A stretch of DNA of 6,364 bases, taken from NCBI GenBank assembly GCA_005888865.1, contig VBCL01000228.1, positions 1-6,364 of the forward strand. The letters run 5' to 3'. A program made the translations under genes and the position numbers. The notes under the pieces were generated by a model that made no database searches, was not told where the DNA came from, and worked only from the letters and a program-made list of their open reading frames with translations. The stretch's first letter is position 1. The number at the start of each line of letters is the position of its first letter. This stretch comes from Betaproteobacteria bacterium. Its GTDB lineage: Bacteria > Pseudomonadota > Gammaproteobacteria > Burkholderiales > Casimicrobiaceae. Positions 1 through 6,364 of this stretch are shown piece after piece.

Positions 1-95
1 GGCGGTCAGGATGCTGGAAGGAACGGTCGCGGAGAAGGAAGTCGTCGGCGCCTGAACCGTCGTCCGCGCTCCGCGTCGGGGGAGCTGGAGTCGCC

Positions 96-336
96 TTACC
101 GCGACCCGGCACCGCCCGCGACCCACGCGGCGATCGTCGCCCGCTCGGCGTCGGTCATGCCGGTGAGGTTACCGATGGGCATCGCCTTGGTCGCGACGAC
201 CTGCTCGTAAATTCTCTGTTCGTTCGCCGTGATGCGCTCGGGAGCGTCGAGCTTGACGTCCTTCGGTGCGGCGGCGAAGCCCTCCTGCGTCGGCTTGTCG
301 GCGTGGCCAATGAGCGCCGCGAACTATCAAGCGAAT
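96..336 (-). pseudogene. puuD: Remnant of PuuD-type urate oxidase: C-terminal cytochrome c domain only
   Basis: The minus strand is open for 75 codons (323 down to 99, stop TAA at 96-98). It carries HADKPTQEGF, LDAPERI and AMPIGNLTGMTDAER, a pattern I recognise from the C-terminal cytochrome c domain of membrane-bound urate oxidase PuuD, which oxidises urate to 5-hydroxyisourate. The stretch has no usable start codon and is preceded directly by TAG (324-326) and TGA (327-329). The roughly 300-residue membrane catalytic part expected upstream is absent, because the HIU hydrolase gene ends 15 bases away. The expected CxxCH heme motif reads A-L-I-G-H. If one T is restored at 315/316 and another at 307/308, the preceding bases read IRLIVRGCSLCH in frame, so homology probably extends to about 336. 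Family assignment is from remembered motifs; the reconstruction is inference. It cannot encode a working oxidase as it stands. Confidence 0.72.
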
Positions 337-351
337 TTACGGGACGGGACA

Positions 352-705
352 CTAACTGCCGCGATACGTCGAATAGCTCCACGGCGACACCAGCAGCGGC
401 ACGTGATAGTGCGCGGCCGGATCGGCGACGCCAAAGTCGATGGCCACCTGGTCGACGAACGGCGGATCGGGCAATGCCACGCCGAGACGCCGGAAATACG
501 CCCCCGCGGCGAATACCAGCCGATAGCGGCCCGCCGACAGCGCATCACCTTCGAGCAAGGGCGCATCGACGCGCCCGTCGGCGTTGGTCGTCACCGACTT
601 GATCGACTCGTACCGATCGCCGGCGCGCCGGTACAGCGTGACCGCCATGCCCGTGCCCGGCCTGCCATGTGCGGTATCGAGCACGTGTGTCGTCAGTTGC
701 CCCAC
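352..705 (-). CDS. uraH: 5-hydroxyisourate hydrolase (transthyretin-like HIUase)
   Basis: This enzyme hydrolyses 5-hydroxyisourate, the product of urate oxidase, to 2-oxo-4-hydroxy-4-carboxy-5-ureidoimidazoline (OHCU). The predicted protein has 117 residues, the usual family length. It begins GQLTTHVLDTAHGRPG, the family's N-terminal signature with a conserved His at residue 7, continues with DGR near residue 45 and HYHVPLLVSPWSYSTY near 99-114, and ends in the diagnostic YRGS tetrapeptide. No signal peptide is seen, so it is probably cytosolic, although some relatives are exported. The start is chosen as GTG at 703-705: a strong AGGGAGG (713-719) lies 7 bases upstream, and Met-Gly-x-Leu-Thr-Thr-His is a common family beginning. 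ATG at 709-711 is only one base from that site. It is transcribed divergently from the allantoinase gene; the urate oxidase remnant follows it on the same strand. Confidence 0.93.
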   Translation of the reverse strand: MGQLTTHVLDTAHGRPGTGMAVTLYRRAGDRYESIKSVTTNADGRVDAPLLEGDALSAGRYRLVFAAGAYFRRLGVALPDPPFVDQVAIDFGVADPAAHYHVPLLVSPWSYSTYRGS

Positions 706-764
706 GAGCATGCCTCCCTGATGCGGTATTCTATTCCAGCCGATAGTCACTCACGACATCAAGG
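706..764. promoter_or_regulatory. Divergent intergenic region between HIU hydrolase and allantoinase genes
   Basis: Fifty-nine bases separate the two divergent starts, so promoters for both directions must overlap here unless transcription begins farther away. On the minus strand TAGAAT (728-733) is a plausible -10 hexamer; on the plus strand TATTCT (727-732) overlaps it. I see no convincing -35 at standard spacing for either. A short imperfect dyad, CTAT (731-734) and ATAG (743-746) separated by 8 bases, covers this area and could be an operator, but arms this short can arise by chance. A shared regulator responding to urate or a related purine would fit the gene content; that is inference. 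Confidence 0.35.
713..719 (-). promoter_or_regulatory. Ribosome binding site deciding the HIU hydrolase start
   Basis: Read on the minus strand this is AGGGAGG. It lies one base before ATG (709-711) but seven bases before the in-frame GTG (703-705). The spacing favours GTG as the true start, and the resulting N-terminus fits the family better. Confidence 0.6.
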
Positions 765-1712
765 ATGATTCCCGCAGATCGCTACCCGCGCGACATGGTC
801 GGCTATGGCGCGCATCCGCCCCACGCACGCTGGCCCGGCGGTGCGCGTATCGCGCTGCAGCTCGTCCTCAACTACGAGGAAGGCGCGGAGAGCTCGGTGC
901 TTCACGGCGACGCCGGCTCGGAGACGTTCCTGTCCGAGATCGTCGGCGCGCAGTCCTTCGCGATGCGACACATGAGCATGGAATCGCTCTACGAGTATGG
1001 ATCGCGCGCGGGGCTGTGGCGGATCCTTCGCCTGTTTCGCGAGCGCCGCATCCCGGTGACGATCTTCGGCGTCGCCATGGCGCTCGAGCGCAATCCGGCC
1101 GGGGTCGAGGCGATGCTCGCCGATGGCCACGAAATCGCGAGCCACGGCTGGCGCTGGATCTCGTATCAGCACGTCGACGAAGCGACCGAGCGCGATCACA
1201 TCGCGCGCGCCGTCGCGACGATCAAGCGTCTGACCGGCAACGCGCCGGAAGGCTGGTACACCGGGCGCGACAGCCCGAACACGCGAAGGTTGGTCGTCGA
1301 GCACGGCGGCTTCGTCTACGACGCGGACTCGTACGCCGACGACCTGCCGTACTGGGTCGAAGTCGAGACCGGAGACCGCTTGAAACCGCATCTCGTCGTG
1401 CCCTACACGCTCGACACCAACGACATGCGCTTTTCGACCGCGCAGGGCTTCAACAGCGGCGGGCAGTTCTATGCCTACCTTCGCGACGCCTTCAACGTAC
1501 TCTATGCGGAAGGCGACCCCGCGGGCATCGATGCCCCCAAGATGCTGTCGATCGGCCTGCACTGCCGCATTGCGGGTCGCCCCGGCCGGCTCGCCGCGCT
1601 CGCGCGCTTCCTCGACCACGTCCAGCGCCACGACGCCGTCTGGATCGCTCGGCGAATCGACATCGCGCGGCACTGGATCGCCACGCACCCGTACGCTTCG
1701 GCACGCGGCTGA
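765..1712 (+). CDS. puuE: Allantoinase PuuE (polysaccharide-deacetylase-like, cofactor-free type)
   Basis: PuuE hydrolyses allantoin to allantoate. It is unrelated to the metal-dependent amidohydrolase allantoinases and belongs to the NodB/polysaccharide deacetylase fold. The protein has 315 residues, near the family's usual length of about 305-310. Diagnostic stretches are YPRDMVGYGAHPPHARWPGGARIALQ near residues 7-32 (in two overlapping recognisable blocks), LVLNYEEGAE at 33-42, LHGDAGSETFLSEIVGA at 46-62, GHEIASHGWRW at 121-131 and GWYTGRDSPNTRRL at 163-176. The NodB-like core runs roughly from residue 70 to 290. The start is ATG at 765: an in-frame TAG lies at 744-746 and no other standard start codon intervenes. 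Its ribosome site is poor, with only AAGG touching the ATG. The stop lies two bases before the uraD start, so the two are probably co-transcribed and translationally coupled. Confidence 0.95.
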   Translation: MIPADRYPRDMVGYGAHPPHARWPGGARIALQLVLNYEEGAESSVLHGDAGSETFLSEIVGAQSFAMRHMSMESLYEYGSRAGLWRILRLFRERRIPVTIFGVAMALERNPAGVEAMLADGHEIASHGWRWISYQHVDEATERDHIARAVATIKRLTGNAPEGWYTGRDSPNTRRLVVEHGGFVYDADSYADDLPYWVEVETGDRLKPHLVVPYTLDTNDMRFSTAQGFNSGGQFYAYLRDAFNVLYAEGDPAGIDAPKMLSIGLHCRIAGRPGRLAALARFLDHVQRHDAVWIARRIDIARHWIATHPYASARG

Positions 1713-1714
1713 GT

Positions 1715-2221
1715 ATGACGCTCGCGCAAGTCAACGCGCTCGACCGCGCGGCCTTCGTCGCAACGCTGGGCGGCGTATTCGAGCATTCGCCGTGGGTCGC
1801 GGACGCCGCATGGCCCGGGCGTCCTTTCGCCAGCCTGGACGCGCTGCACGTCGCCATGGTCGCGGCGATGCGTGGCGCGCCTGAAGAGGCGCAACTCGCG
1901 CTCGTTCGTGCGCACCCGGAGCTCGCCGGCAAAGCGGCGATCCGCGGCGAGCTCACGGCCGATTCGACCGAGGAACAATCCGGTGCGGGGCTGACGAACT
2001 GCTCGCCCCGTGAATTCGCCCGGCTGCACGCGCTCAACCGCGCATACCACGTGAAGTTCGGATTCCCCTTCATTCTCGCGATCAAGGGGCTTGACCGGGA
2101 AGCGATCATCATCCGCTTTGCCGAGCGCTTCGAGCACGATCGCGCTACCGAATGGGAAGAGGCGCTAAAGCAGATCGCAAAGATCGCGCGGTTCCGGCTC
2201 GAGGCGATGATCGAAGGATAG
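1715..2221 (+). CDS. uraD: OHCU decarboxylase
   Basis: UraD decarboxylates 2-oxo-4-hydroxy-4-carboxy-5-ureidoimidazoline, made by HIU hydrolase, to (S)-allantoin, which avoids slow racemising spontaneous decay. The predicted protein has 168 residues, normal for the family. Recognisable elements are FEHSPWVA (22-29), VRAHPELAG (64-72) containing the presumed catalytic His67, EEQSGAGL (86-93) with a conserved Glu87, NRAYHVKFGFPFILAIKG (108-125), the most characteristic block, and Arg161 near the C-terminus. The ATG at 1715 is chosen because homology begins there (NALDRAAFVATLG). The same frame stays open far upstream, but that part is arginine-rich antisense-like sequence inside puuE. There is no strong ribosome site, which fits coupling to puuE, whose stop is two bases upstream. 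The stop lies 16 bases before the permease start. Confidence 0.94.
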   Translation: MTLAQVNALDRAAFVATLGGVFEHSPWVADAAWPGRPFASLDALHVAMVAAMRGAPEEAQLALVRAHPELAGKAAIRGELTADSTEEQSGAGLTNCSPREFARLHALNRAYHVKFGFPFILAIKGLDREAIIIRFAERFEHDRATEWEEALKQIAKIARFRLEAMIEG

Positions 2222-2224
2222 TCC

Positions 2225-2230
2225 AGGGAG
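2225..2230 (+). promoter_or_regulatory. Ribosome binding site of the permease gene
   Basis: AGGGAG lies seven bases before the ATG at 2238-2240, just after the uraD stop. It supports this ATG over the internal Met codon at 2253 and indicates independent translation initiation within the operon. Confidence 0.6.
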
Positions 2231-2237
2231 AACGACC

Positions 2238-3590
2238 ATGACGGCAACGACAATGAAGCGGACCGCGGATCCCGTCGACGAGGTCCTGCCGTACGGTCAG
2301 ATGGCTGCGGTCGGCCTGCAGCACGTGCTGGTGATGTACGCCGGTGCGATCGCGGTGCCGCTGATTGTCGGCGGCGCGCTCAAGCTGCCGAAGGACCAGA
2401 TCGCGTTCCTGGTCAATGCCGACCTCTTCGCCTGCGGCATCGTGACGTTGATCCAGTGCCTTGGCTTCTGGCGCGTCGGCATCAGGCTGCCGGTGGTCAT
2501 GGGCGTCACCTTCGCCGCGGTCGGCCCGATGGTGGCGATGGCGACGAGCGGCGTCGCCATCACCGGCATCTTCGGCGCGGTGATTGCGGCCGGCGTGTTC
2601 ACGGTGGCGGTCGCGCCCTTCGCCAGTCGGCTGGTGCGCTACTTTCCGCCGCTGGTCACCGGGACGATCATCGCCGTCATCGGCATCACGCTGCTTCGGA
2701 TCGGGATCAACTGGGCGGGCGGCGGCGCCGGGGCGAAGAATTTCGGCGATCCTGCGAATCTCGCCGTGGTCGCGCTGGTGCTCGCAACGATTCTCGCGAT
2801 CAACAAGCTTTTCAACGGCTTCGTCGCCAATATCGCCGTGCTCATCGGGCTTGTGGTCGGCTTCTCCGCCGCGATGGCGTTCGGCATGGTCGAATTCGGC
2901 GGCGTGCGCGATGCGGACTGGGTTGCACTCGTCTACCCGTTCCGCTTCGGCGCACCGAGCTTCGACTTAGGCGCGATCGTCTCGTTGTGCGTCGTGATGA
3001 TCGTGGTGATGGTCGAGTCGACGGGCATGTTCCTCGCGCTGGGCGAGATCTGCGAGCGCGCGGTCGGTCCGCCGGAGATCGCGCGAGGGCTCGCGACCGA
3101 TGGGCTGGGAACGATCATCGGCGGCGTGTTCAACACCTTCCCCTATACGTCGTTCTCGCAGAACGTGGGACTGGTCGGCGTCACCGGCGTGAAGAGCCGC
3201 TTCGTCGTCGCCGTCGCCGGCGGGATCCTGATCGCGCTGGGCCTGCTGCCGAAGCTCGGGACCGTCGTCGCGTCGATCCCGCAGCCGGTATTGGGCGGCG
3301 CGGGGCTGGTCATGTTCGGCATGGTCGCCGCGACCGGCATCAAGATTCTCGCCCGCGTCGATTATGCGCAACGGCACAACCTCCTCATCGTCGCCATCAG
3401 CATTGCGGTCGGCATGATCCCGCTGGTCGCACCGACATTCTTCGCGCAAGTCCCGAAGTGGCTCGGACCGCTGGTCAACAGCGGGATCACGCTGACGGCG
3501 ATCAGCGCGGTATTGCTCAACGCGCTGTTCAATCGCGGCGGAACGGAGGTCGATGCCGACCGCCTGCCCGAAAGTCGGCGGTTACTCTAG
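2238..3590 (+). CDS. uacT: NCS2-family urate/xanthine permease (UacT-like)
   Basis: This inner-membrane proton symporter probably imports urate. It has 450 residues and many hydrophobic segments, in line with the 14-helix NCS2 fold. Family landmarks are LQHVLVMYAGAIAVPL (27-42, the TM1 Gln-His motif), VESTGMFLALGE (259-270, with a conserved Glu at 260), TDGLGTIIGGVFNTFPYTSFSQ (287-308, in part, with Asp288), the NCS2 signature QNVGLVGVTG (308-317), and VLGGAGLVMFGMVAATGIKIL (351-371, in part). The match is closest to the E. coli UacT (YgfU) branch as I remember it. Placement directly after puuE and uraD, with a 16-base gap, supports urate as the main substrate; xanthine or another purine cannot be excluded. 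The C-terminus (residues 434-450) is hydrophilic and probably cytoplasmic. No clear transcription terminator follows. Confidence 0.92.
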   Translation: MTATTMKRTADPVDEVLPYGQMAAVGLQHVLVMYAGAIAVPLIVGGALKLPKDQIAFLVNADLFACGIVTLIQCLGFWRVGIRLPVVMGVTFAAVGPMVAMATSGVAITGIFGAVIAAGVFTVAVAPFASRLVRYFPPLVTGTIIAVIGITLLRIGINWAGGGAGAKNFGDPANLAVVALVLATILAINKLFNGFVANIAVLIGLVVGFSAAMAFGMVEFGGVRDADWVALVYPFRFGAPSFDLGAIVSLCVVMIVVMVESTGMFLALGEICERAVGPPEIARGLATDGLGTIIGGVFNTFPYTSFSQNVGLVGVTGVKSRFVVAVAGGILIALGLLPKLGTVVASIPQPVLGGAGLVMFGMVAATGIKILARVDYAQRHNLLIVAISIAVGMIPLVAPTFFAQVPKWLGPLVNSGITLTAISAVLLNALFNRGGTEVDADRLPESRRLL

Positions 3591-3650
3591 GCACGCCACT
3601 GCGAACGAAGCGCCCGGTCGCGGTCTAAGGTCCCACCAGCATTTTGCCCG

Positions 3651-3656
3651 AAGGAG
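3651..3656 (+). promoter_or_regulatory. Ribosome binding site of the small exported protein
   Basis: AAGGAG lies six bases before the ATG at 3663-3665. This near-ideal site, together with the signal peptide that begins at this ATG, supports the gene being real. Confidence 0.6.
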
Positions 3657-3662
3657 CATCAC

Positions 3663-4202
3663 ATGAAATGGTTCGTCGCGTTGGCCGTAACGGTCTCGCT
3701 GCTAGTCGGTACGTCGTTCGCATGGTCGCAGGAAGGGAAACCCCAGCAACGACGCGGCGGCGGAAAGCTTGCGCTGACCGCGCAGCTAGACGAACAGATC
3801 AACAAACTAAGAGCTTTGCACGAGAGGCTGACGGCGACCGCGGCCACGCCGGCCGAACGCCAGAGCGCGATGGGCGACGCTCGCAAGGAAATGCAGGCGA
3901 GCATCACGATGTTGCAGCGGGGCGGCCCGAGCTCGGAAGCCAACCCCGCCGGCGAGGATGTACTCGAGGAGGTGATGCCGGGCCGGAAAGGCGGCGGTGG
4001 CGGCGGCGGTAGCGGCGGCGGACGCGGTCAGGGCACAGCCAAACGAATGGAAATGATGCTGATGATGATCCAATTGATCGTCGATCAGCAGGCACTCCTC
4101 GCCGTACCGAGTGCCGGCGACGCGGCGTCACGAAGAACCGGTTCGACGGCAAAGAGTGCAAACAAGTCGGCCAAAGCCAGCGATGCCGGGGCCAAGAAGT
4201 AA
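3663..4202 (+). CDS. Small exported protein of unknown function (signal peptide, coiled coil, Gly tract, Met cluster)
   Basis: I do not recognise a named family. The 179-residue product begins with a clear Sec signal peptide: MKWF, a hydrophobic core at 5-20, and a likely cleavage point around SFAWSQ (18-23). The mature part has an amphipathic, probably coiled-coil stretch (KLALTAQLDEQINKLRALHE, 35-54), TPAERQ (62-67) followed by another helical segment ending in MQASITMLQ, a flexible glycine tract (110-124), a methionine cluster KRMEMMLMMIQLI (127-139), and an Ala/Lys/Ser-rich tail. The helix, TPAER, helix and Met-rich order resembles small periplasmic proteins I associate with metal-resistance regions of betaproteobacteria; that is a weak inference. 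It lies 72 bases after the permease and converges with the copper ATPase, with only two bases between their stops. It could be in the urate operon by read-through, or have its own promoter. Confidence 0.75.
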   Translation: MKWFVALAVTVSLLVGTSFAWSQEGKPQQRRGGGKLALTAQLDEQINKLRALHERLTATAATPAERQSAMGDARKEMQASITMLQRGGPSSEANPAGEDVLEEVMPGRKGGGGGGGSGGGRGQGTAKRMEMMLMMIQLIVDQQALLAVPSAGDAASRRTGSTAKSANKSAKASDAGAKK

Positions 4203-4960
4203 GATCAAGCTCCGCGCAGACGAAGCGCGTTGCTCACCACCGAGACCGAGCTGAACGACATCGCGGCGGCGGCGATCAGCGGCGACAACAAGATGCCGAA
4301 GAACGGATAGAGAACGCCTGCCGCGATCGGCACGCCCAGCGCGTTGTAGACCAGGGCGAACAGCAGATTCTGGACCATGTTGCGCACGGTCGCGTCCGAG
4401 AGCTGGCGCGCCCGTGCGATTCCGCGCAAATCGCCCTTCACTAGCGTGATCTGTGCGCTGTTCATCGCCACGTCGGTGCCTGTGCCCATGGCGATGCCAA
4501 CGTTCGCACGCGCGAGCGCCGGCGCGTCGTTGATGCCGTCGCCCGCCATCGCGACCCGCCGCCCCTCCCCTTGCAGGCGCGCCACCAGATCCGCCTTGTC
4601 CTGGGGCCGCACTTCACCGTAGACCTCGTCGATGCCGAGCTTCCGCGCGACGGCCTGGGCGGTGGTCGGGCCATCGCCCGTCGCCATGACGATGCGGATC
4701 CCGGCCCGATGCAACGCCTCGATCGCGCCGGGTGTCGATTCCTTGATCGGATCGTGCACGGCGAGGAGCCCGGCGAGGCGGCCGTCGACGGCGAGGTAGA
4801 TGACGCTCGCGCCTTCCGCGCGCAGCGTCTCGGCCTCTGCCGCCAGCGGCGCCGCATCGCCACCGGCTTCGGTCACCAACCGGGTGTTGCCGAGAACAAC
4901 CGAACGGCCCTCAACGACGCCGCGCACGCCGATCCCGGTGGCCGACTCGAAGGACTTCGC

Positions 4961-4967
4961 CTCCGCG
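4961..4967 (-). other. Second frame break in the copper ATPase
   Basis: SEHPLANAIVEAAR ends at 4965 in one frame, and EAKSFESATGIGVRG resumes at 4963 in the next. Relatives carry roughly seven more residues between AAR and the E-x-x-F segment, so about 20 bases appear lost. As at the first break, the net change is 2 modulo 3. The exact length is inferred, not measured. Confidence 0.68.
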
Positions 4968-5993
4968 CGCCGCTTCGACGATCGCGTTGGCGAGCGGATG
5001 TTCGCTGCCTTGATCGAGGCTCGCCGCGATCCGCAGCACATCGTCTTCGGCGAAGGGCGAGACGCTGATGGCCTTGGAGAACTGTGGCCGACCCAGCGTC
5101 AGCGTGCCGGTTTTGTCGACGATCAGCGTGTCGATCTTGCGCAGCGTCTCGAGTGCCTCGGCGTCACGGAACAACACGCCGCTCGTCGCCGCGCGTCCGC
5201 TCGCGACCATGACCGACATCGGCGTGGCGAGTCCCAATGCGCAGGGACAGGCGATGATGAGCACGGCCACCGCGTTGAGCACCGCGTAAACGCCGCGGGG
5301 CTCCGGACCGAAGGCCCACCACACGATGGCGGTCAATATCGCAACCCCAAGCACCGCCAGTACGAACCAATAGGCGACGCCGTCAGCGAGCCGCTGCATC
5401 GGCGCGCGGCTGCGCTGGGCTAACGCCACCATCTGTACGATCTGCGCGAGCACGGTCTCTCCACCGATCTTCTCGGCGCGCATGACGAGGCTGCCCGTGC
5501 CATTGATCGTGGCACCGATGACGCGCGCTCCAGCGGCCTTCTCGACCGGTATCGGCTCACCGGTGAGCATTGATTCGTCGATGCTCGAGCGCCCCTCGGT
5601 CACGACACCATCGACCGGGACCTTCTCGCCAGGACGCACGCGCAGCGTGTCACCGATGTGCACGTCGGTCAGCGGTACGTCCGCCTCGCTGCCATCGGCC
5701 GCAATCCTGCGCGCCGTCTTGGGCTGCAATCCCAGCAACGAGCGAATGGCCGAGGACGTCTGCGAGCGAGCGCGAAGCTCGAGGATTTGCCCGAGCAAGG
5801 TCAGCGATACGATCACCGCTGCGGCTTCGAAGTAGACGGCGACGCTGCCTCCTTCGTGGAATTCCGCGGGAAAGAGCCCCGGAGCGACGGTGCCAAGCAG
5901 GCTGTAGAAGTACGCCGCGGCGACGCCGATGCCGATCAGGGTCCACATGTTGGGGCTGCGGTTGCCGATCGACTCGACGCAACGCACGAAGAA

Positions 5994-5997
5994 AGGC
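5994..5997 (-). other. First frame break in the copper ATPase
   Basis: Reading leftward, WIELAVATPVA ends at about 5995 in one frame, and FFVRCVESIGNRSPNMWTL resumes at 5993 in another. Relatives have about seven residues (of the LWxGWP kind) between ATPV and FFVR; only four bases remain here. The frame change needs a net loss of 2 modulo 3 bases, and about 17 missing bases fits. The size is inferred from remembered family sequences. Confidence 0.7.
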
Positions 5998-6364
5998 GAC
6001 CGGCGTCGCGACCGCGAGCTCGATCCAGGGCATGACGCCGGGCGCGAGCGGCAGCAACCGATGGCCGCCCATCGCGAGTACAACCGAGACAACGCTCAGC
6101 GGCAACGACCACCAGAATCGTCGCGTGAAATCCTCGAGCTCGGGGTTCTTTTCCTCCTCGAGCGAAGGCATCTCGGGCTCGAGCGCCATGCCGCAGATCG
6201 GGCAGTTACCCGGCCCCTGCTGACGGATCTGCGGATGCATCGGGCAGGTGTACATTGCTGCACCCGCAGGGGGTGCGGGCGCCGCGCTCGCGGCAGACGG
6301 CCGTGTTCCGGGGCGCCCCTTGCCGATCTGATCGATGCTCACCCGCGCGGCGGGGCCTGCCGCG

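Larger units (their letters stand above)
4205..6364 (-). pseudogene. copA: Copper-exporting P1B-type ATPase with N-terminal CPMHP domain, broken by two frame shifts; 5' end beyond window
   Basis: This inner-membrane pump would export Cu(I) using ATP. Three minus-strand frames together encode one ATPase. Frame one (from the edge to about 5995) has an Ala/Pro linker, a heavy-metal-binding domain YTCPMHP..CPICGMALEP (6252-6172) and the first helices. Frame two (5993-4965) has actuator TGEP (5564-5553), the copper-type ACPCALGLATP helix (CPC at 5249-5241), phosphorylation motif DKTGT (5117-5103) and SEHPLA (HP at 5000-4995). Frame three (4963-4205) has ATGDGPTT, GDGINDAPALA (from 4543), YN (4348-4343) and MSFSS (4261-4247), typical of Cu(I) transporters. 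A GTG at 6340-6342 is possible, but the frame stays open to the edge and the Ala/Pro stretch looks like an interdomain linker, so the gene probably starts outside. About 712 residues are recoverable; all catalytic motifs survive but not in one frame. Sequence or assembly error is the main alternative to true inactivation. Confidence 0.85.

Noticed and set aside
2..55. Plus-strand open stretch ending in TGA at 53-55 (…RMLEGTVAEKEVVGA), possibly the tail of an upstream gene
   Set aside because: Only 17 codons are visible, no family is recognisable, and the minus strand is also open here. Nothing else is seen in bases 1-95.
759..1688. Long minus-strand open frame opposite puuE (309 codons)
   Set aside because: It is fully antisense to a well-recognised allantoinase, has no family motif, and is a typical product of high-GC codon use.
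1016..1714. Upstream in-frame extension of uraD, which would give a 401-residue protein
   Set aside because: The extension is arginine-rich, lies inside puuE and shows no homology; UraD similarity begins at the ATG at 1715.
2456..3628. Long plus-strand frame (390 codons) overlapping the permease
   Set aside because: Its translation is Arg/Gly-rich and low complexity, a frame-shifted shadow of uacT.
3591..3662. Possible terminator or promoter between the permease and the small exported protein
   Set aside because: There is no stable hairpin with a T run, and only a weak TCTAAG hexamer without a partner -35. Nothing beyond the ribosome site can be supported.
3990..4024. GGC-rich tract as a possible tandem repeat or regulatory element
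   Set aside because: It lies in frame inside the exported-protein gene and is explained as codons for a glycine linker.
1..6364. CRISPR array, insertion sequence, tRNA, rRNA or attachment site
   Set aside because: I found no spaced direct repeats, transposase motifs, terminal inverted repeats or RNA gene signatures by reading both strands.

Overview
The window is GC-rich bacterial DNA, with third codon positions mostly G or C. Its gene content and protein style (bacterial purine catabolism with a membrane-type urate oxidase, plus a copper ATPase with a CPMHP heavy-metal-binding domain) suggest a proteobacterium, most likely betaproteobacterial. That placement is inference from gene families only; no rRNA or tRNA is present.

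Layout. (1) Bases 96-336, minus strand: a remnant of the C-terminal cytochrome c domain of a PuuD-type urate oxidase, with no catalytic membrane part and a destroyed heme motif. (2) 352-705, minus: 5-hydroxyisourate hydrolase. (3) 706-764: a short divergent promoter region. (4) 765-3590, plus: a tight run of allantoinase PuuE, OHCU decarboxylase UraD and an NCS2 urate/xanthine permease of the UacT type. (5) 3663-4202, plus: a small exported protein of unknown function with a glycine tract and a methionine cluster. (6) 4205 to the right edge, minus: a P1B-type copper ATPase that is interrupted by two frame breaks and probably begins outside the window.

Working together: the permease would import urate. 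Urate oxidase would make 5-hydroxyisourate, HIU hydrolase would open it to OHCU, UraD would decarboxylate OHCU to (S)-allantoin, and PuuE would hydrolyse allantoin to allantoate. Every step from urate uptake to allantoate is encoded here except the oxidase, which survives only as a tail fragment. Either a working urate oxidase lies elsewhere in the genome or the pathway is dead-ended here. The right third concerns copper export and is a separate module; the small exported protein may belong with it.

I see no clearly new biological system. The most notable signals are the puuD remnant, the twice-broken copper ATPase, and the fact that three lesions fall within 6.4 kb. That clustering makes both genuine gene decay and an assembly or consensus problem worth testing.
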